Source: Gyrodactylus bullatarudis
Lineage: Eukaryota > Platyhelminthes > Monogenea > Gyrodactylidea > Gyrodactylidae
Direction: 5' to 3'
Length of the DNA: 64,000 nt
Assembly: GCA_012064415.1 (NCBI GenBank)
Contig: SSNU01000051.1
Span: forward strand, 27,102-91,101
Part shown: positions 23,701 to 33,335 of the stretch, in pieces
How the letters are laid out: every line of letters begins with the position of its first letter
How positions within the stretch are numbered: position 1 is the first letter of the stretch
Notes under the pieces: model-generated
What the model saw: only the letters and a program-made list of their open reading frames with translations
Database searches by the model: none
What the model was told of the DNA's origin: nothing
Translations under genes and position numbers: made by a program

Positions 23701-26700
23701 GGGACTCGATCGGCCCTGGCATTTTGTTGGATTGTAGCAGGAGTTGGCAAAATATCTCAAAATTTCCTCTCTATCTTCATTCTTCTCATAGATTAAGGCC
23801 GCATCAAAAATTAGGTCAACTTGTCGAACGTCCAAGGTCAAAATAAATTCGAGGTTGTAAAGGGGCAAAGGCTTATGGTACAAGGATTCATCAACAGACT
23901 CAATAATCTCTTCCAGGATGCAGCTATCTCTAAAGAATATTTTAAGTTCCCTGAAATAGTTGTACACAATGGATTTGTAGTCAACCTTTTTGTGTTTGGT
24001 AAAGACACAGAAAAAGTCCCTTTTCGCATTGTAAAGATAACACCCAAAAGCATCAACCCCAGCAATAAAGGGTAGGCTATCATGATTAATTTCCCTGAGT
24101 TTACGATCATAAACAGTATATATTGGTTTGACAATTTCTGGATATTTTGGATGATAATTGCCAGTCGCTATGTAACTCAAAAAGTACAAGAGTGTTGTAT
24201 TGAATGTCAGTTGTGAGTAATTGCCACGGAGAAAGTATACTGGCTCAAAGGAGAATAATTCACTGATGTTATTTGTCTTGTGTACATCCTTGGCGTAATG
24301 ATTGAGATAACTTCTCACTAGACAGTCCAAATTCACAGTCATGACTCCAGTGAGAAATTTCTCATAGTTTTCATAACAATGATAAGGAAGGATTCTTGCT
24401 TTACATAGAATAGTTGTGAGTAAAATGACGCTAGTGATAGTTGTTACAATCATCCTTTGAATCATTTATTCTAATCAACAATTTTTCATTTATTAGGTTT
24501 TATTCATACTAATTCATTGAAATATCTTTAAATCTGAAAGATTCTTAAAATTTACACATTATATTACGATAAAAAGTTGTAAAGTTGAAAAAAGGAAATT
24601 ATAGATAAGCAACTAAAACAGAGCTTGGGAAAGGTCTTACTTTTACTCTAAAATGTTTGCTCGCATTACAATTCCAAAAAGATGGAAAAAATCTGCAAAA
24701 ATTTCTCTACAACTCATTGCCTCAAACTTCTGAGCTATTTCATTCAGATCTTGAATAGTAAAAAATACAAAAGCCGTTTTTGAATGTGTGAATTATAAAC
24801 TTGGGTGTACATATATCGGACGTAGATAAAAATTTACTTGATTTACTAATTCAGAGAAAGGTTATGAGAAGAAAACATAACACACAAACATAATAAAATG
24901 TGACTTGCCTGAAATTTTTCAAAGGAACAAGTCTTTGTTTTGTAATTAAATCGAGTTGATCTACATATTCATCATTGGTCAGTTCATATTCTGCTTTTGG
25001 GCCACATTTGAATCCAACCATATTCAAGGGTATCCGACCTCTGATTGATTTATGTCCCTCAATTTCAGATTCAGCGTTGAAAGTGATGCCAGTAATTTTG
25101 AGGTGGCCTTTCGTTAAGCCTCTAACAGCCAAGTTGATCTCAAAAAATAGAGATATTCTATAACTATAATTTGACCAACTTGAGATTCAACATGTCTGAA
25201 AGTCACTCTGATTCAAACTAATTATCCTTTTAGGAATAATTACCAGTTTTTCTCGAAATATTTCCAATTTACGTATTTCAGTGTATTTATTTCAGCAAAA
25301 AAATAAGATTATAATTATAATCTGCCTTTTAAATTAACTATTCCATCTAAGCAAACTGGTCAAAATTAGAGTCAATAATAGCATTCTCAATCAATTGTAC
25401 TTTTCTTAGTTCAAACGTTTAGAAACATACTACTAACGTGCTACTATGTATGAATTTTAAAAGCAACCTTCGAATTAAATTTTTAATAAACTTTAGATAA
25501 CAGAATAATAATATGGTAAAAACAACTTTATTAAACCAGTCAAGTTGATACAACTGATTGAAATCAATCTCGGTGTCAACAAATATTCGAATATATTCTA
25601 ATGAAATACTAGTGAAGATTATAAAATTTCGGTGAAATTCTCTTTCGAGTGTAGCTTTGTAAAAGTCTACATTCTCTAGGGAAAAATTTAGGGTTGAAAG
25701 TTAATCTTTGATCAATTTTAGGAATCGCTATAATAAAATCTTCAATGGAAAAAGGAAAATTTTGTAACGTACTTATATCCAACACTCATTTTGAAGTGAA
25801 ATTCTCTGTATTAAACTACATGTGTTTTAAATTTTCTTGTGTTATACCAAATTAGAGAAATTCACTTCTTGAATTTGCGCCAATGACACTATTTTCAGAC
25901 ATATCGGTAATTTTTTTCAATCAAAGAATATGGCGAATTAAAACTAAAACTATTTGAAACAGTGAAAAAAATTCCAATAATTTCGATGTATATTTAAGGA
26001 TTTGTTTTCAATCGAATATTGTTCGGAGAAAAAAGAATTTAACCTCTTCCTGATCAAATCCTACCTGGGAAATTTTCATTATACAAAATAATTTCCCAAA
26101 AATAATGATGTTTATTCCAGAGCGTGGATAAAATTACCAGTGTGATTGCTTTGGCATTCAACTCGACCTGTTCCAATGGTGTGACCTGATACATTTCCTC
26201 ATCGAGTCCATCTGAAGAATCCACATGGCACTCCAACTTGACATTTCTCAGAGTCAAATTGAATAGAAAGTCATTCCTAAGGACCAGTTTCACCCAGAGA
26301 TCCTCTGTAATAATATCAAGTTTAAGTCACATCATAACGTATTTACATTGCATGAGTTAAGAGAGGGAAATCAATATTTTTTGCAAATTTTTGATTATTC
26401 GTCCACTATAAGAAGATGAAGAACGTCTTAGTTTACTCATGATCTTTGCCGAATATTAAATCTTGAAAAGAGAATACGTCATAATTAAGAATTGGAATTC
26501 TGAACACAGATTGAGTTTCTTAAGATTAATAAAGAATTTCTCTTTATCTATGCTGTCATTCCAAGGATTTTTTTAGATAAAACGGACGGTGTAGATGTTC
26601 TAATGACGAGTCCTAAGAAGGACGAAACGCGTCTATATCTGCAACTGTGAGTTGAATATTATTTGTATGGAATTGACACTTGCTTCTTCGAATTCTAACA

Positions 26701-29700
26701 TTTAAAGGTGTGAGAAGACAATATCGCTCAAGTTAAATTTTATATGGGCATAGTAATTACTAGGGCCTCAAGAAATATGACCTAAAAATTCATTTATATG
26801 CGCATAAAATATGCTCTATCGATTTTGATGTATTGAAAAAAAATTTGGTGGCATGGGAAATCTGACTATCATGAAGTTTCACGTCATTGTCTTAGTAAGA
26901 ACGATCCTGATTGGTTAATTCAATAAAATACACAAAGAAAAGTGAAATATGCCCTATTAAATATGCTCTTTTAATATATGACGCCAAACAAAATATATGA
27001 CACATATATGCACAAACAACCCACAGCAGTTTCAAATACCACAAAGTGTTTATATTTAAAAGTATACTTGGAATTTAAATTATGCTTTATTTGCATTTTT
27101 GAGGCCCTAGTAATAATAATTACCTGTGACCACACTTTACAATCAGGTTTATTGTCCAAAATCATTGTAAAATTCTACATTGTGATTAATTTAAATTCGG
27201 ATTATTTCTATAATTCTAAGAGAGAATTTTTTCATACTAATCACTAGTAGGGAAGACTCAAAAAAAAATAAAGCAAGACTAACCATGAATTGGTAGAATG
27301 TTTCTTCTCGTATGACCACAGGAATTTGTGTAAATTCTCGATTTAATATTGTCGAATAGTGAAAATAACTTTTTGTTCGTGTCATCCTTATTATTTCGTT
27401 GGCTTTGAGCCTCTAAAAATAGATTCATTCTTCGGAGTATTTTATTGTTGAAATAAATTCGATGTTGCTTAGAATCAAAAATGTAGCTGGGAAAGTAGAA
27501 CCATTTCATTAGAGCATTCGAGTTCTCAATTCTATCGTATAAGCTCGGGTTAATTTCTGAATCAGAGTCAGTATCAGAATTCTCAGTGCCAGAAAACCAG
27601 TCGGGAACAACAAACTTGGATTCTTCTCGTCTGGCGAAAAGCTTTTCAGAATTGAATGAGCGCAATAGAGTTTCCATTTCAGCCTCTTCAAAGCCATTGT
27701 CATGGTCGAGAATGGAATCGTCCAATTCATTTTCCATGTTGATACGAGAATACTGGCCGATTCTCACAGAGATCTTGCCAATCTTTGGAAAGGGTAGATC
27801 GATTGGCTTTTGATCATCGAGAAATTGCTAGAAAATTGAAGCAATTCGTTATGTAATGGTCAAGAAAAACAACTAATAAACACTCTAATTGTCTTTCATG
27901 CAAGAAGAATATTTTGTTTTTAATCAAAGGCAACATGAGGTGAAAATTAAATCAATGATGAGTAGTTTTTCCATATCCATGAATAACACTCGGCATCGCA
28001 TGCATGTAAAGAGCAATTTTATCGAAAGCAGAACATTATAATTAACAGCCAGAAAAAAATGTACAAACTGGTCAATCAAAAGTAATGGATAATGAAAATA
28101 TTAAAGCAGACACGTGATGATCAAACATATTTGCTTCTTAATTATTACCTGTTTCAGAGTTAACTTGAAGAAAAGAAATTAAGTCGAGTTTAGATTATTT
28201 TCGAATAGGTTATTAATTTTTTCAAGCACATTGAAATTAGAGAGGATCTAGAGTATGTTTTGAATTTCCCGCTTTCAAAACTTTCAATTTGCTCTGCAGT
28301 GATTTTTTAAAAATTAGCACATTTTTTTCCTAGTTATAATTTAGAAGGTTAACTTTTTAACCCTCCCCCTGGATATGGGGTCTCTGCGGACCCCATTTGA
28401 ATTGATTTTCCTATGACATTTTTGTATGTATAAAACACTTTTAAGTTCTGAAAAAGTCCCAATGATGCTTTGAATAGATTGAATGATTTTCCTATCTAGA
28501 TGTATTGAATGTCAAATTGCGATTATTTTTCGAATTTCTGAAAGCTGTAAATGATTTCATCTTGTAAGTTATTCATGGATCTTTGAAGAAAATGTGAATT
28601 AAAGTTAATTTTGGTAAAAAAAGCGAATTTTTATAACTTAATGTATTGACACCACCTTTGGGAAAATATTTTACCAAAGAGAAATACTTCACCTAGAATA
28701 CTCAGGTATTAAAGCATCATTATTTATGTAGATATCTTAAAATTCTCGAAAAAAACATTTTTCAACTATCCCTACTGGTTAGGCAAGGTTATTAATGCAG
28801 TATGAAGAAAACATACTTTGGAAACATTGATAAAGTCCTTGAAAAATGTCTTTTGTTGTTCATAGCTCTGATGATCAGAGTTTTGGAATAGGTTGTAAAG
28901 ACTGGCTCTTGATTCGGTTAACTTTTTCAATTCAAAATATTTACTTCCAATGAAATAGTTGATATGATCCTAGATATAAAATGTAATTATTGGTTGGTTA
29001 CATTAAACGAACGATTCTTTTGAAAGATTTACTTACAGTTGCATGTTTCATATTTGAATCCTGAACATGTGGCAAAGCTTCCTTCAGACATCGTAATGTG
29101 AGCAGATTCTGAAATTTAAACACACTCGATTAGTTTTCTGACCAAGTTATAATTTAGTTAGTTAGCTTATAGTTTCAACGAATATTTCGATTTTGTCTAT
29201 CTTGCCTAGATATTTTTCACACTCGATAGCTAGCTAAATCATCCAAAAACAATACTACATCTTTGCAATATATCAGAAGATGAGCAGTTTACAGTACAGT
29301 TTTGATCTAGAAATAATAGCCAATTAAATGGTTTAAAATGCAACTGAAACTAAACTGAAGCACAATACTATTTCTACTTTCAAGGACAAGAATATTTCTT
29401 TATATATATTTGGAGGGTAGACACAGGACTCCTGTAACAGGAAGGGTTAATTTTTCACGACTATTACATGAGTTCTATACTACTGTTTTACAAGAAGAAT
29501 ATTTATGGATGAATTTCTTTACAAAATCTTGACTTTTTCATCGAAAAGACGAAAAATTTATTTCTGAAATTATTATTATGAGGGCCAATTTTGACAGTGA
29601 CAAAAAAGACTAAAGATGAAAATTCAGTCAGTTGTCATATCAAGTCAATCCGAATTTTTTATTTTGATTTTTTGCATTAATTTCTCATCAAAAATGAGCC

Positions 29701-31923
29701 ATATTAGAAAAAACTCACCAAATTGGTCTTCATGTATCTGGCAGAGGCCAAAATCATTCTGAATGCGTATTTTCGATAGTTTTTAGTATTCAAAAAGTAG
29801 TAGGCTGACCGTTCCAGCATCAAACCAGATATTTCAAAATTATCCTTGATACAATAAATGATTTTAGTATTCTTTTTGTAATTTTGTAAGAATGCAGTGT
29901 AAACTTACAAATTTTGCAAATTTCAGAAAGATATCTTCAGCCTCGGAGAACATTTCCATATTTTTCAGGATTTCTGTCGACAGAAAGCTCATCAAGAGAA
30001 CTCGTTCAAAGTCCCTAGAGATGTATTTAGAAAAATTTTATATTCTCTAAAGAGTCTGAATTTATTCATAGTTGTTCAGGGAACTGTGAAAAGTCTTACA
30101 TAGGTCGTACCGAGAGAAATTTTGTGACTATATGTAAAGAATACAAAAAGACTATAGAAAAGGTACAGGTGAACAAGTCAGCACTAGCTAAAAATTGGGC
30201 TAATAATCCAGATCAAATTATAGATTTTAATGAAGTAAGAAGTCTAGTAATGATTACTAAACTAAACGAAGTTGTTAATGGTAAGAAATACTAAACCCTT
30301 TTCTTTTTCTACAGATACAGACCAATATAAGCCAGAAGAAAACTTAATCAGGTAGCAAGTGAAAAATGTATTACTCTACATTTTATAGATAAAACTTACA
30401 TTGGATTTTGAAGGAAATGAGTTATTGCAATATCAAAATTTCTCCTAGGATAATTAACAGGGCTTGTTTTGTTGAAGAATTGTGCAACACCAATGAGAAA
30501 CTGTTGATGAGGAAAACTTGGTCAATATTTTACTTTAAAAAAACAGGACTCAAAAACTCACGAGGACGTTGGCGTAATTAGACCAGGCGTTGTCGTTGAG
30601 AAAATCCTTCTTTAGAATTTGATAAATCTGATTGGCACTATCGTATTGTTGCATCACAAGGCAAATGTCTGCATATTTTTTCATTTGAATTTCTGGAGCT
30701 TCCTAAAAAGATTTTCGGAATTTAATTGAAACTTTACTTACACTAGTATAGAATACTTCGGGTGTATTTTTATTTTGACCAAGAATAATGGGAGGTTTCT
30801 TGTCTGTCTCACTGCTGCCTGTCAACAATTTTTTGGTGATGCCGAATATATTCTTTGAGAATCTAGTCTTGTTCATGATTGGTTCGTGAAGAGACTTTAG
30901 ACTCTTCTCAACCCAGGGAATTATTGAAACCATGAAAATAGTTTCAATAAAGTTTGATATACCCTTGAGATCTTCATTGGAAAGGTAGCTGCCATGCTTC
31001 TTTAGACAGTGATGAAATAAATTTATTTGATTATTTCTATTTGATTTATCGATATATTTATCAGAAAGAGGATCATCAATTTCTGTATTATCCTCTTGTT
31101 TACCAGATTGAGAGAATAATTCCTTTTTCAAATGGGAAGTCATGTTAATCGGATTCAGATGAGCTATCCAGGGATCTTCCGTGTCACAAGGTTCCTTATG
31201 AGAGTTAATACTGATTGTAGAGAGATTTCCATCATTTTTTATGAGATCTTTTAGATCATTCAGTGTCTGAGAAAGTCTATAAATTAATTTTAATTAGACT
31301 TACTCTTGTTCTGAAATATTTCCATTCTCATAAACGTAGAGAAAATGTTTGAAATGTGTCGAGGAAACGTAAATTTCATTCTTGTTGTTTTTGTAATTTT
31401 CAATTAGACTGTTGAAGCAAGCATTAGTGTCAGGGCAACAGCCAATGACAAAAATTGAACCAAAAGACTTTTGCCAAAAATCAAAGTCTTTGGAAGAAAA
31501 GTTATTCAAAACATTATGACGAAGAGCATTGAACCAAGGAGAGCCATCTAGAAAGATTAATGTTTAAACATACCAGTAAAGTTTGGATTTAGATCTAAAT
31601 CATTGGAAGATAAAAGAGATTGAACATAGTTGTAGACTAACTGAGAGCAATATTCTTTTGATAAGGATTTTAGCTTCTGATAGTCAATAATATTTAGAAC
31701 AGGATTCTTAATCTGACAAAATGACCCATTAGGATCCGTGAAAGTGACTAAATTTCATAAAAAATTTCAAGTTACAATCTTTTTTGAGAGAAGAAAATGG
31801 CATAAGAAGTTCCATAAAGTTTAGATTATTACAAGCAACAGCATTTTCAACATGACTACAACAATGCAATGAGACAATAGGACTAAAAGACGTTAGTAGT
31901 AGTTCTAATGAATTTGCTGTCAT
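14703..31923 (-). CDS. TRAPPC8: Trafficking protein particle complex subunit 8 (TRAPP III)
   Basis: 21 exons (5' to 3': 31776-31923, 31574-31747, 31304-31547, 30742-31276, 30562-30702, 30400-30500, 29909-30014, 29719-29844, 29037-29108, 28817-28970, 27284-27827, 26138-26304, 24909-25138, 20771-21286, 19260-19516, 17043-17257, 16899-16979, 16697-16831, 15630-15856, 15010-15096, 14703-14958), about 1,504 residues; human is about 1,435. TRAPPC8 is a subunit of the Rab1 exchange complex TRAPP III in ER-Golgi traffic and autophagy. Recognised blocks: LNFMELLMPFSSL, GSPWFNALR, EAPEIQMKKYADICLV..YD, KKDFLND, RKYAFRMILA, DHINYFIGSKYFELKK, and EMPLLHVEF in the C-terminal half. Every splice phase agrees except one extra base inside exon 10 near 28915-28922. 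Introns 1-3 are 28, 26 and 27 bp; intron 13 uses a GC donor. Exons 1-3 and part of exon 4 are duplicated upstream. Confidence 0.93.
15894..16512. mobile_element. Foldback element in TRAPPC8 intron 18 (copy 2)
   Basis: Left end agttaatatgaagatgagaa. The arms share 'atcaagaaatcgaatatgatcaag' (right arm: atcaagaaaccgaatttgatcaag, read in reverse) and further matching inside. It is more degraded at the right tip than copy 1. It is non-coding. Confidence 0.6.
17479..18089. mobile_element. piggyBac-type MITE in TRAPPC8 intron 15
   Basis: The element starts CCCTTTCGGTACC and ends, read in reverse, CCCTTTCGATATC. It is flanked on both sides by TTAA (17475-17478 and 18090-18093), the target site of piggyBac transposons. 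At 611 bp with no open frame it is non-autonomous. Just inside the left end is a small palindrome (gaggtcatatatgacctc). Confidence 0.75.
18315..19166. repeat. 852-bp near-perfect palindrome containing a foldback element (copy 3)
   Basis: Bases 18315 to about 18685 are repeated as the reverse complement up to 19166. The arms look almost identical, apart from a small gap (an extra 'caaattt'-like stretch in the left arm near 18600) and a divergent centre at about 18690-18800. The outer about 95 bp of each arm (for example 'gtgactatagtaagaatgg') are not part of the foldback family termini, which begin at 18409. So flanking sequence was inverted and duplicated along with the element. It lies in TRAPPC8 intron 15. 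Confidence 0.85.
19167..19222. repeat. Extra copy of a foldback arm end
   Basis: Directly after the palindrome, about 55 bp repeat the right arm end (ctgaaaaaattaagaattttg through tcatattaact), which also occurs at 19020-19075 in the same orientation. Confidence 0.7.
19634..20330. mobile_element. 697-bp element with perfect 27-bp terminal inverted repeats
   Basis: Bases 19634-19660 (starting cataaagaaaggcgatgcca) and 20304-20330 are perfect inverted copies. Inside is a short open frame on the plus strand (to 19864) reading RRCQVCLRECPEKV near its start. A tataaat sequence lies near 20247 and an aataaa near 20285. I cannot place it in a superfamily, and no target duplication is evident. It lies in TRAPPC8 intron 14. 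Confidence 0.65.
20474..20729. mobile_element. Short foldback element (copy 4) in TRAPPC8 intron 14
   Basis: The ends aacctagttagcataaatat and, in reverse, aaacctagctagaattgac pair. The inner part keeps the family pattern 'gagaatttactattgttaca'. It is about 255 bp, diverged and non-coding. Confidence 0.5.
22308..22600 (+). pseudogene. Mariner transposase relic in TRAPPC8 intron 13
   Basis: Plus-strand translation, with stops, shows the order of a mariner DD34D enzyme: QDNSRPHA (catalytic D of the HDNARPH motif) around 22456, then about 34 residues on NHSPYCTDLDPTDYHLGTL (for H-PYSPDL-P-DYHLF), whose D is the third acid. Several stop codons interrupt it, so it is dead. No ends were found. Confidence 0.7.
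23122..24465 (-). CDS. Secreted protein of unknown function, paralogue C (nested in TRAPPC8 intron)
   Basis: Intronless, 447 residues, start ATG at 24465 giving a strong signal peptide (MIQRMIVTTITSVILLTTI, then CKA). It shares with paralogue B the blocks EKFLT...LDCL.RSYL.HYAK, YDRKL.......FIAGVDAFGC (residues 119-142), CVFTKH at 153-158, DISVCYKSLD--Y-C, and a downstream DQFF.....KNTI.AWRRV segment. The C-terminus is lysine-rich and lacks the hydrophobic tail of paralogues A and B, so it may be freely secreted. It sits wholly inside TRAPPC8 intron 13 (21287-24908), on the same strand as its host. Function unknown. Confidence 0.82.
   Translation of the reverse strand: MIQRMIVTTITSVILLTTILCKARILPYHCYENYEKFLTGVMTVNLDCLVRSYLNHYAKDVHKTNNISELFSFEPVYFLRGNYSQLTFNTTLLYFLSYIATGNYHPKYPEIVKPIYTVYDRKLREINHDSLPFIAGVDAFGCYLYNAKRDFFCVFTKHKKVDYKSIVYNYFRELKIFFRDSCILEEIIESVDESLYHKPLPLYNLEFILTLDVRQVDLIFDAALIYEKNEDREEILRYFANSCYNPTKCQGRSSPFTIGCNLYKRRKIRCLIASNYFKEYLIVHFLDKTRKRHGKIPMILGDKVSTSDISVCYKSLDQNYTCVIAYFGSVNKSNSLKLEESFMTRVDQFFKTDFLKNTILAWRRVAQSLKISKVFYQIEAFDQPIAGYHFIKLIIKHAMVISEYSSSPSNFKNIGIRRRTLTREKNKNMKNIAEEKKSFLYIPTEES
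26589..26642 (+). ncRNA. Hammerhead-ribozyme-like motif (Penelope-type)
   Basis: The order is: possible stem I strand gtagatgt; core-like TGACGA; stem II GTCC-taagaa-GGAC; GAAAC; GCGTC (cleavage site GTC); then atatctgc, which pairs with gtagatgt over 8 bp including two G-T pairs. The core has an abnormality: the conserved CUGANGA reads CTAATGACGA, so C3 is replaced or three bases are inserted. Similar motifs occur in the terminal repeats of Penelope-like elements. Whether it cleaves is doubtful. It lies in TRAPPC8 intron 11. Confidence 0.45.
28359..28420. repeat. Possible piggyBac-type left end
   Basis: TTAA followed by CCCTCCCCCTGG and a small inverted repeat (ggggtc-tctgc-ggacccc). It looks like a piggyBac-type end similar in style to 17479. 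No matching right end is found before TRAPPC8 exon 10. Confidence 0.3.
29310..29450. repeat. Dispersed repeat, copy in TRAPPC8 intron 8
   Basis: Shares order and sequence with 49640-49765: 'caactgaaactaaa', 'cacaatactat' / 'cacaatattat', 'gacaagaatatt', 'gtagacaca' / 'gttagacaca', and the end 'gggttaattt'. It is probably the right part of one transposon family ending at TTAA. Confidence 0.45.
30062..30294 (+). pseudogene. Penelope-like element, GIY-YIG endonuclease fragment
   Basis: An open stretch of about 77 codons, antisense to its host in TRAPPC8 intron 6, reads HSCSGNCEKSYIGRTERNF, then KEYKKTIE, SALAKNW and IIDFNEV. This is the order of the GIY-YIG domain at the C-terminus of Penelope-like retroelements (C--C---YIGQT-R, then EH, S-LA-H, H-IDF). 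It ends with a stop at 30292-30294 right after the domain, as expected for the element's C-terminus. The reverse transcriptase part is absent, so this is a 5'-truncated copy. Confidence 0.7.
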
Positions 31924-32068
31924 TTTTGAATAATTTTTTGTATTTGTGTGTTAGTTAGAACAATAAAAGTGAGATTTTCCGTATTTTTATCTAATCAGCG
32001 TTTTATATTAAACAAGATTCGACCACTCGATTTAAATTTTTTTGATAGAATAAATTTTTCATTGTCTA
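31924..32068. promoter_or_regulatory. Divergent promoter, copy next to TRAPPC8
   Basis: 145 bp between the TRAPPC8 start codon and a truncated copy of the RHO1 start codon (32069). It is identical to 33191-33335. On the plus side it leads only to an 18-residue open frame ([18 protein letters not shown]). Confidence 0.6.
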
Positions 32069-33190
32069 ATGTCCGCAATACGTAAAAAGCTCGTTATTGT
32101 TGGTGATGCCGAATATATTCTTTGAGAATCTAGTCTTGTTCATGATTGGTTCGTGAAGAGACTTTAGACTCTTCTCAACCCAGGGAATTATTGAAACCAT
32201 GAAAATAGTTTCAATAAAGTTTGATATACCCTTGAGATCTTCATTGGAAAGGTAGCTGCCATGCTTCTTTAGACAGTGATGAAATAAATTTATTTGATTA
32301 TTTCTATTTGATTTATCGATATATTTATCAGAAAGAGGATCATCAATTTCTGTATTATCCTCTTGTTTACCAGATTGAGAGAATAATTCCTTTTTCAAAT
32401 GGGAAGTCATGTTAATCGGATTCAGATGAGCTATCCAGGGATCTTCCGTGTCACAAGGTTCCTTATGAGAGTTAATACTGATTGTAGAGAGATTTCCATC
32501 ATTTTTTATGAGATCTTTTAGATCATTCAGTGTCTGAGAAAGTCTATAAATTAATTTTAATTAGACTTACTCTTGTTCTGAAATATTTCCATTCTCATAA
32601 ACGTAGAGAAAATGTTTGAAATGTGTCGAGGAAACGTAAATTTCATTCTTGTTGTTTTTGTAATTTTCAATTAGACTGTTGAAGCAAGCATTAGTGTCAG
32701 GGCAACAGCCAATGACAAAAATTGAACCAAAAGACTTTTGCCAAAAATCAAAGTCTTTGGAAGAAAAGTTATTCAAAACATTATGACGAAGAGCATTGAA
32801 CCAAGGAGAGCCATCTAGAAAGATTAATGTTTAAACATACCAGTAAAGTTTGGATTTAGATCTAAATCATTGGAAGATAAAAGAGATTGAACATAGTTGT
32901 AGACTAACTGAGAGCAATATTCTTTTGATAAGGATTTTAGCTTCTGATAGTCAATAATATTTAGAACAGGATTCTTAATCTGACAAAATGACCCATTAGG
33001 ATCCGTGAAAGTGACTAAATTTCATAAAAAATTTCAAGTTACAATCTTTTTTGAGAGAAGAAAATGGCATAAGAAGTTCCATAAAGTTTAGATTATTACA
33101 AGCAACAGCATTTTCAACATGACTACAACAATGCAATGAGACAATAGGACTAAAAGACGTTAGTAGTAGTTCTAATGAATTTGCTGTCAT
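32066..33190 (-). pseudogene. Truncated duplicate of TRAPPC8 exons 1-4
   Basis: An exact copy of exons 1-3 (33043-33190, 32841-33014, 32571-32814) and the first part of exon 4 (from 32543). At the duplication junction the frame runs into antisense RHO1 sequence and stops at 32066, so the product would be 347 residues, with the first about 335 from TRAPPC8. It has its own copy of the promoter on its upstream side (33191-33335). It overlaps the truncated RHO1 copy at 32069-32108. Confidence 0.85.
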
Positions 33191-33335
33191 TTTTGAATAA
33201 TTTTTTGTATTTGTGTGTTAGTTAGAACAATAAAAGTGAGATTTTCCGTATTTTTATCTAATCAGCGTTTTATATTAAACAAGATTCGACCACTCGATTT
33301 AAATTTTTTTGATAGAATAAATTTTTCATTGTCTA
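33191..33335. promoter_or_regulatory. Divergent promoter, copy next to RHO1
   Basis: 145 bp between the RHO1 start codon and the start codon of the truncated TRAPPC8 duplicate. It is the only copy that can drive full RHO1. No TATA box is clear; the assignment is positional. Confidence 0.6.

Noticed and set aside
23512..24134. Open frames antisense to paralogue C and similar ones opposite the retrotransposon at 55035-57753
   Set aside because: They are shadows of the coding strand with no domain of their own.
27284..27385. An alternative frame at the end of TRAPPC8 exon 11 (FTQIPVVIREE) that looks like the conserved region
   Set aside because: Its phase does not fit exon 12, no intron allows the switch, and the frame used joins exon 12 correctly.
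28885..28960. A 40-bp micro-intron inside TRAPPC8 exon 10 to explain the extra base
   Set aside because: It would remove the conserved KYFELKKLTESRA region that aligns with other TRAPPC8 proteins; a one-base indel explains the data better.
28359..29450. One piggyBac-type element between the TTAA-CCC at 28359 and the GGG-TTAA at 29446
   Set aside because: TRAPPC8 exons 9 and 10 lie between, so the two ends cannot belong to one insertion.
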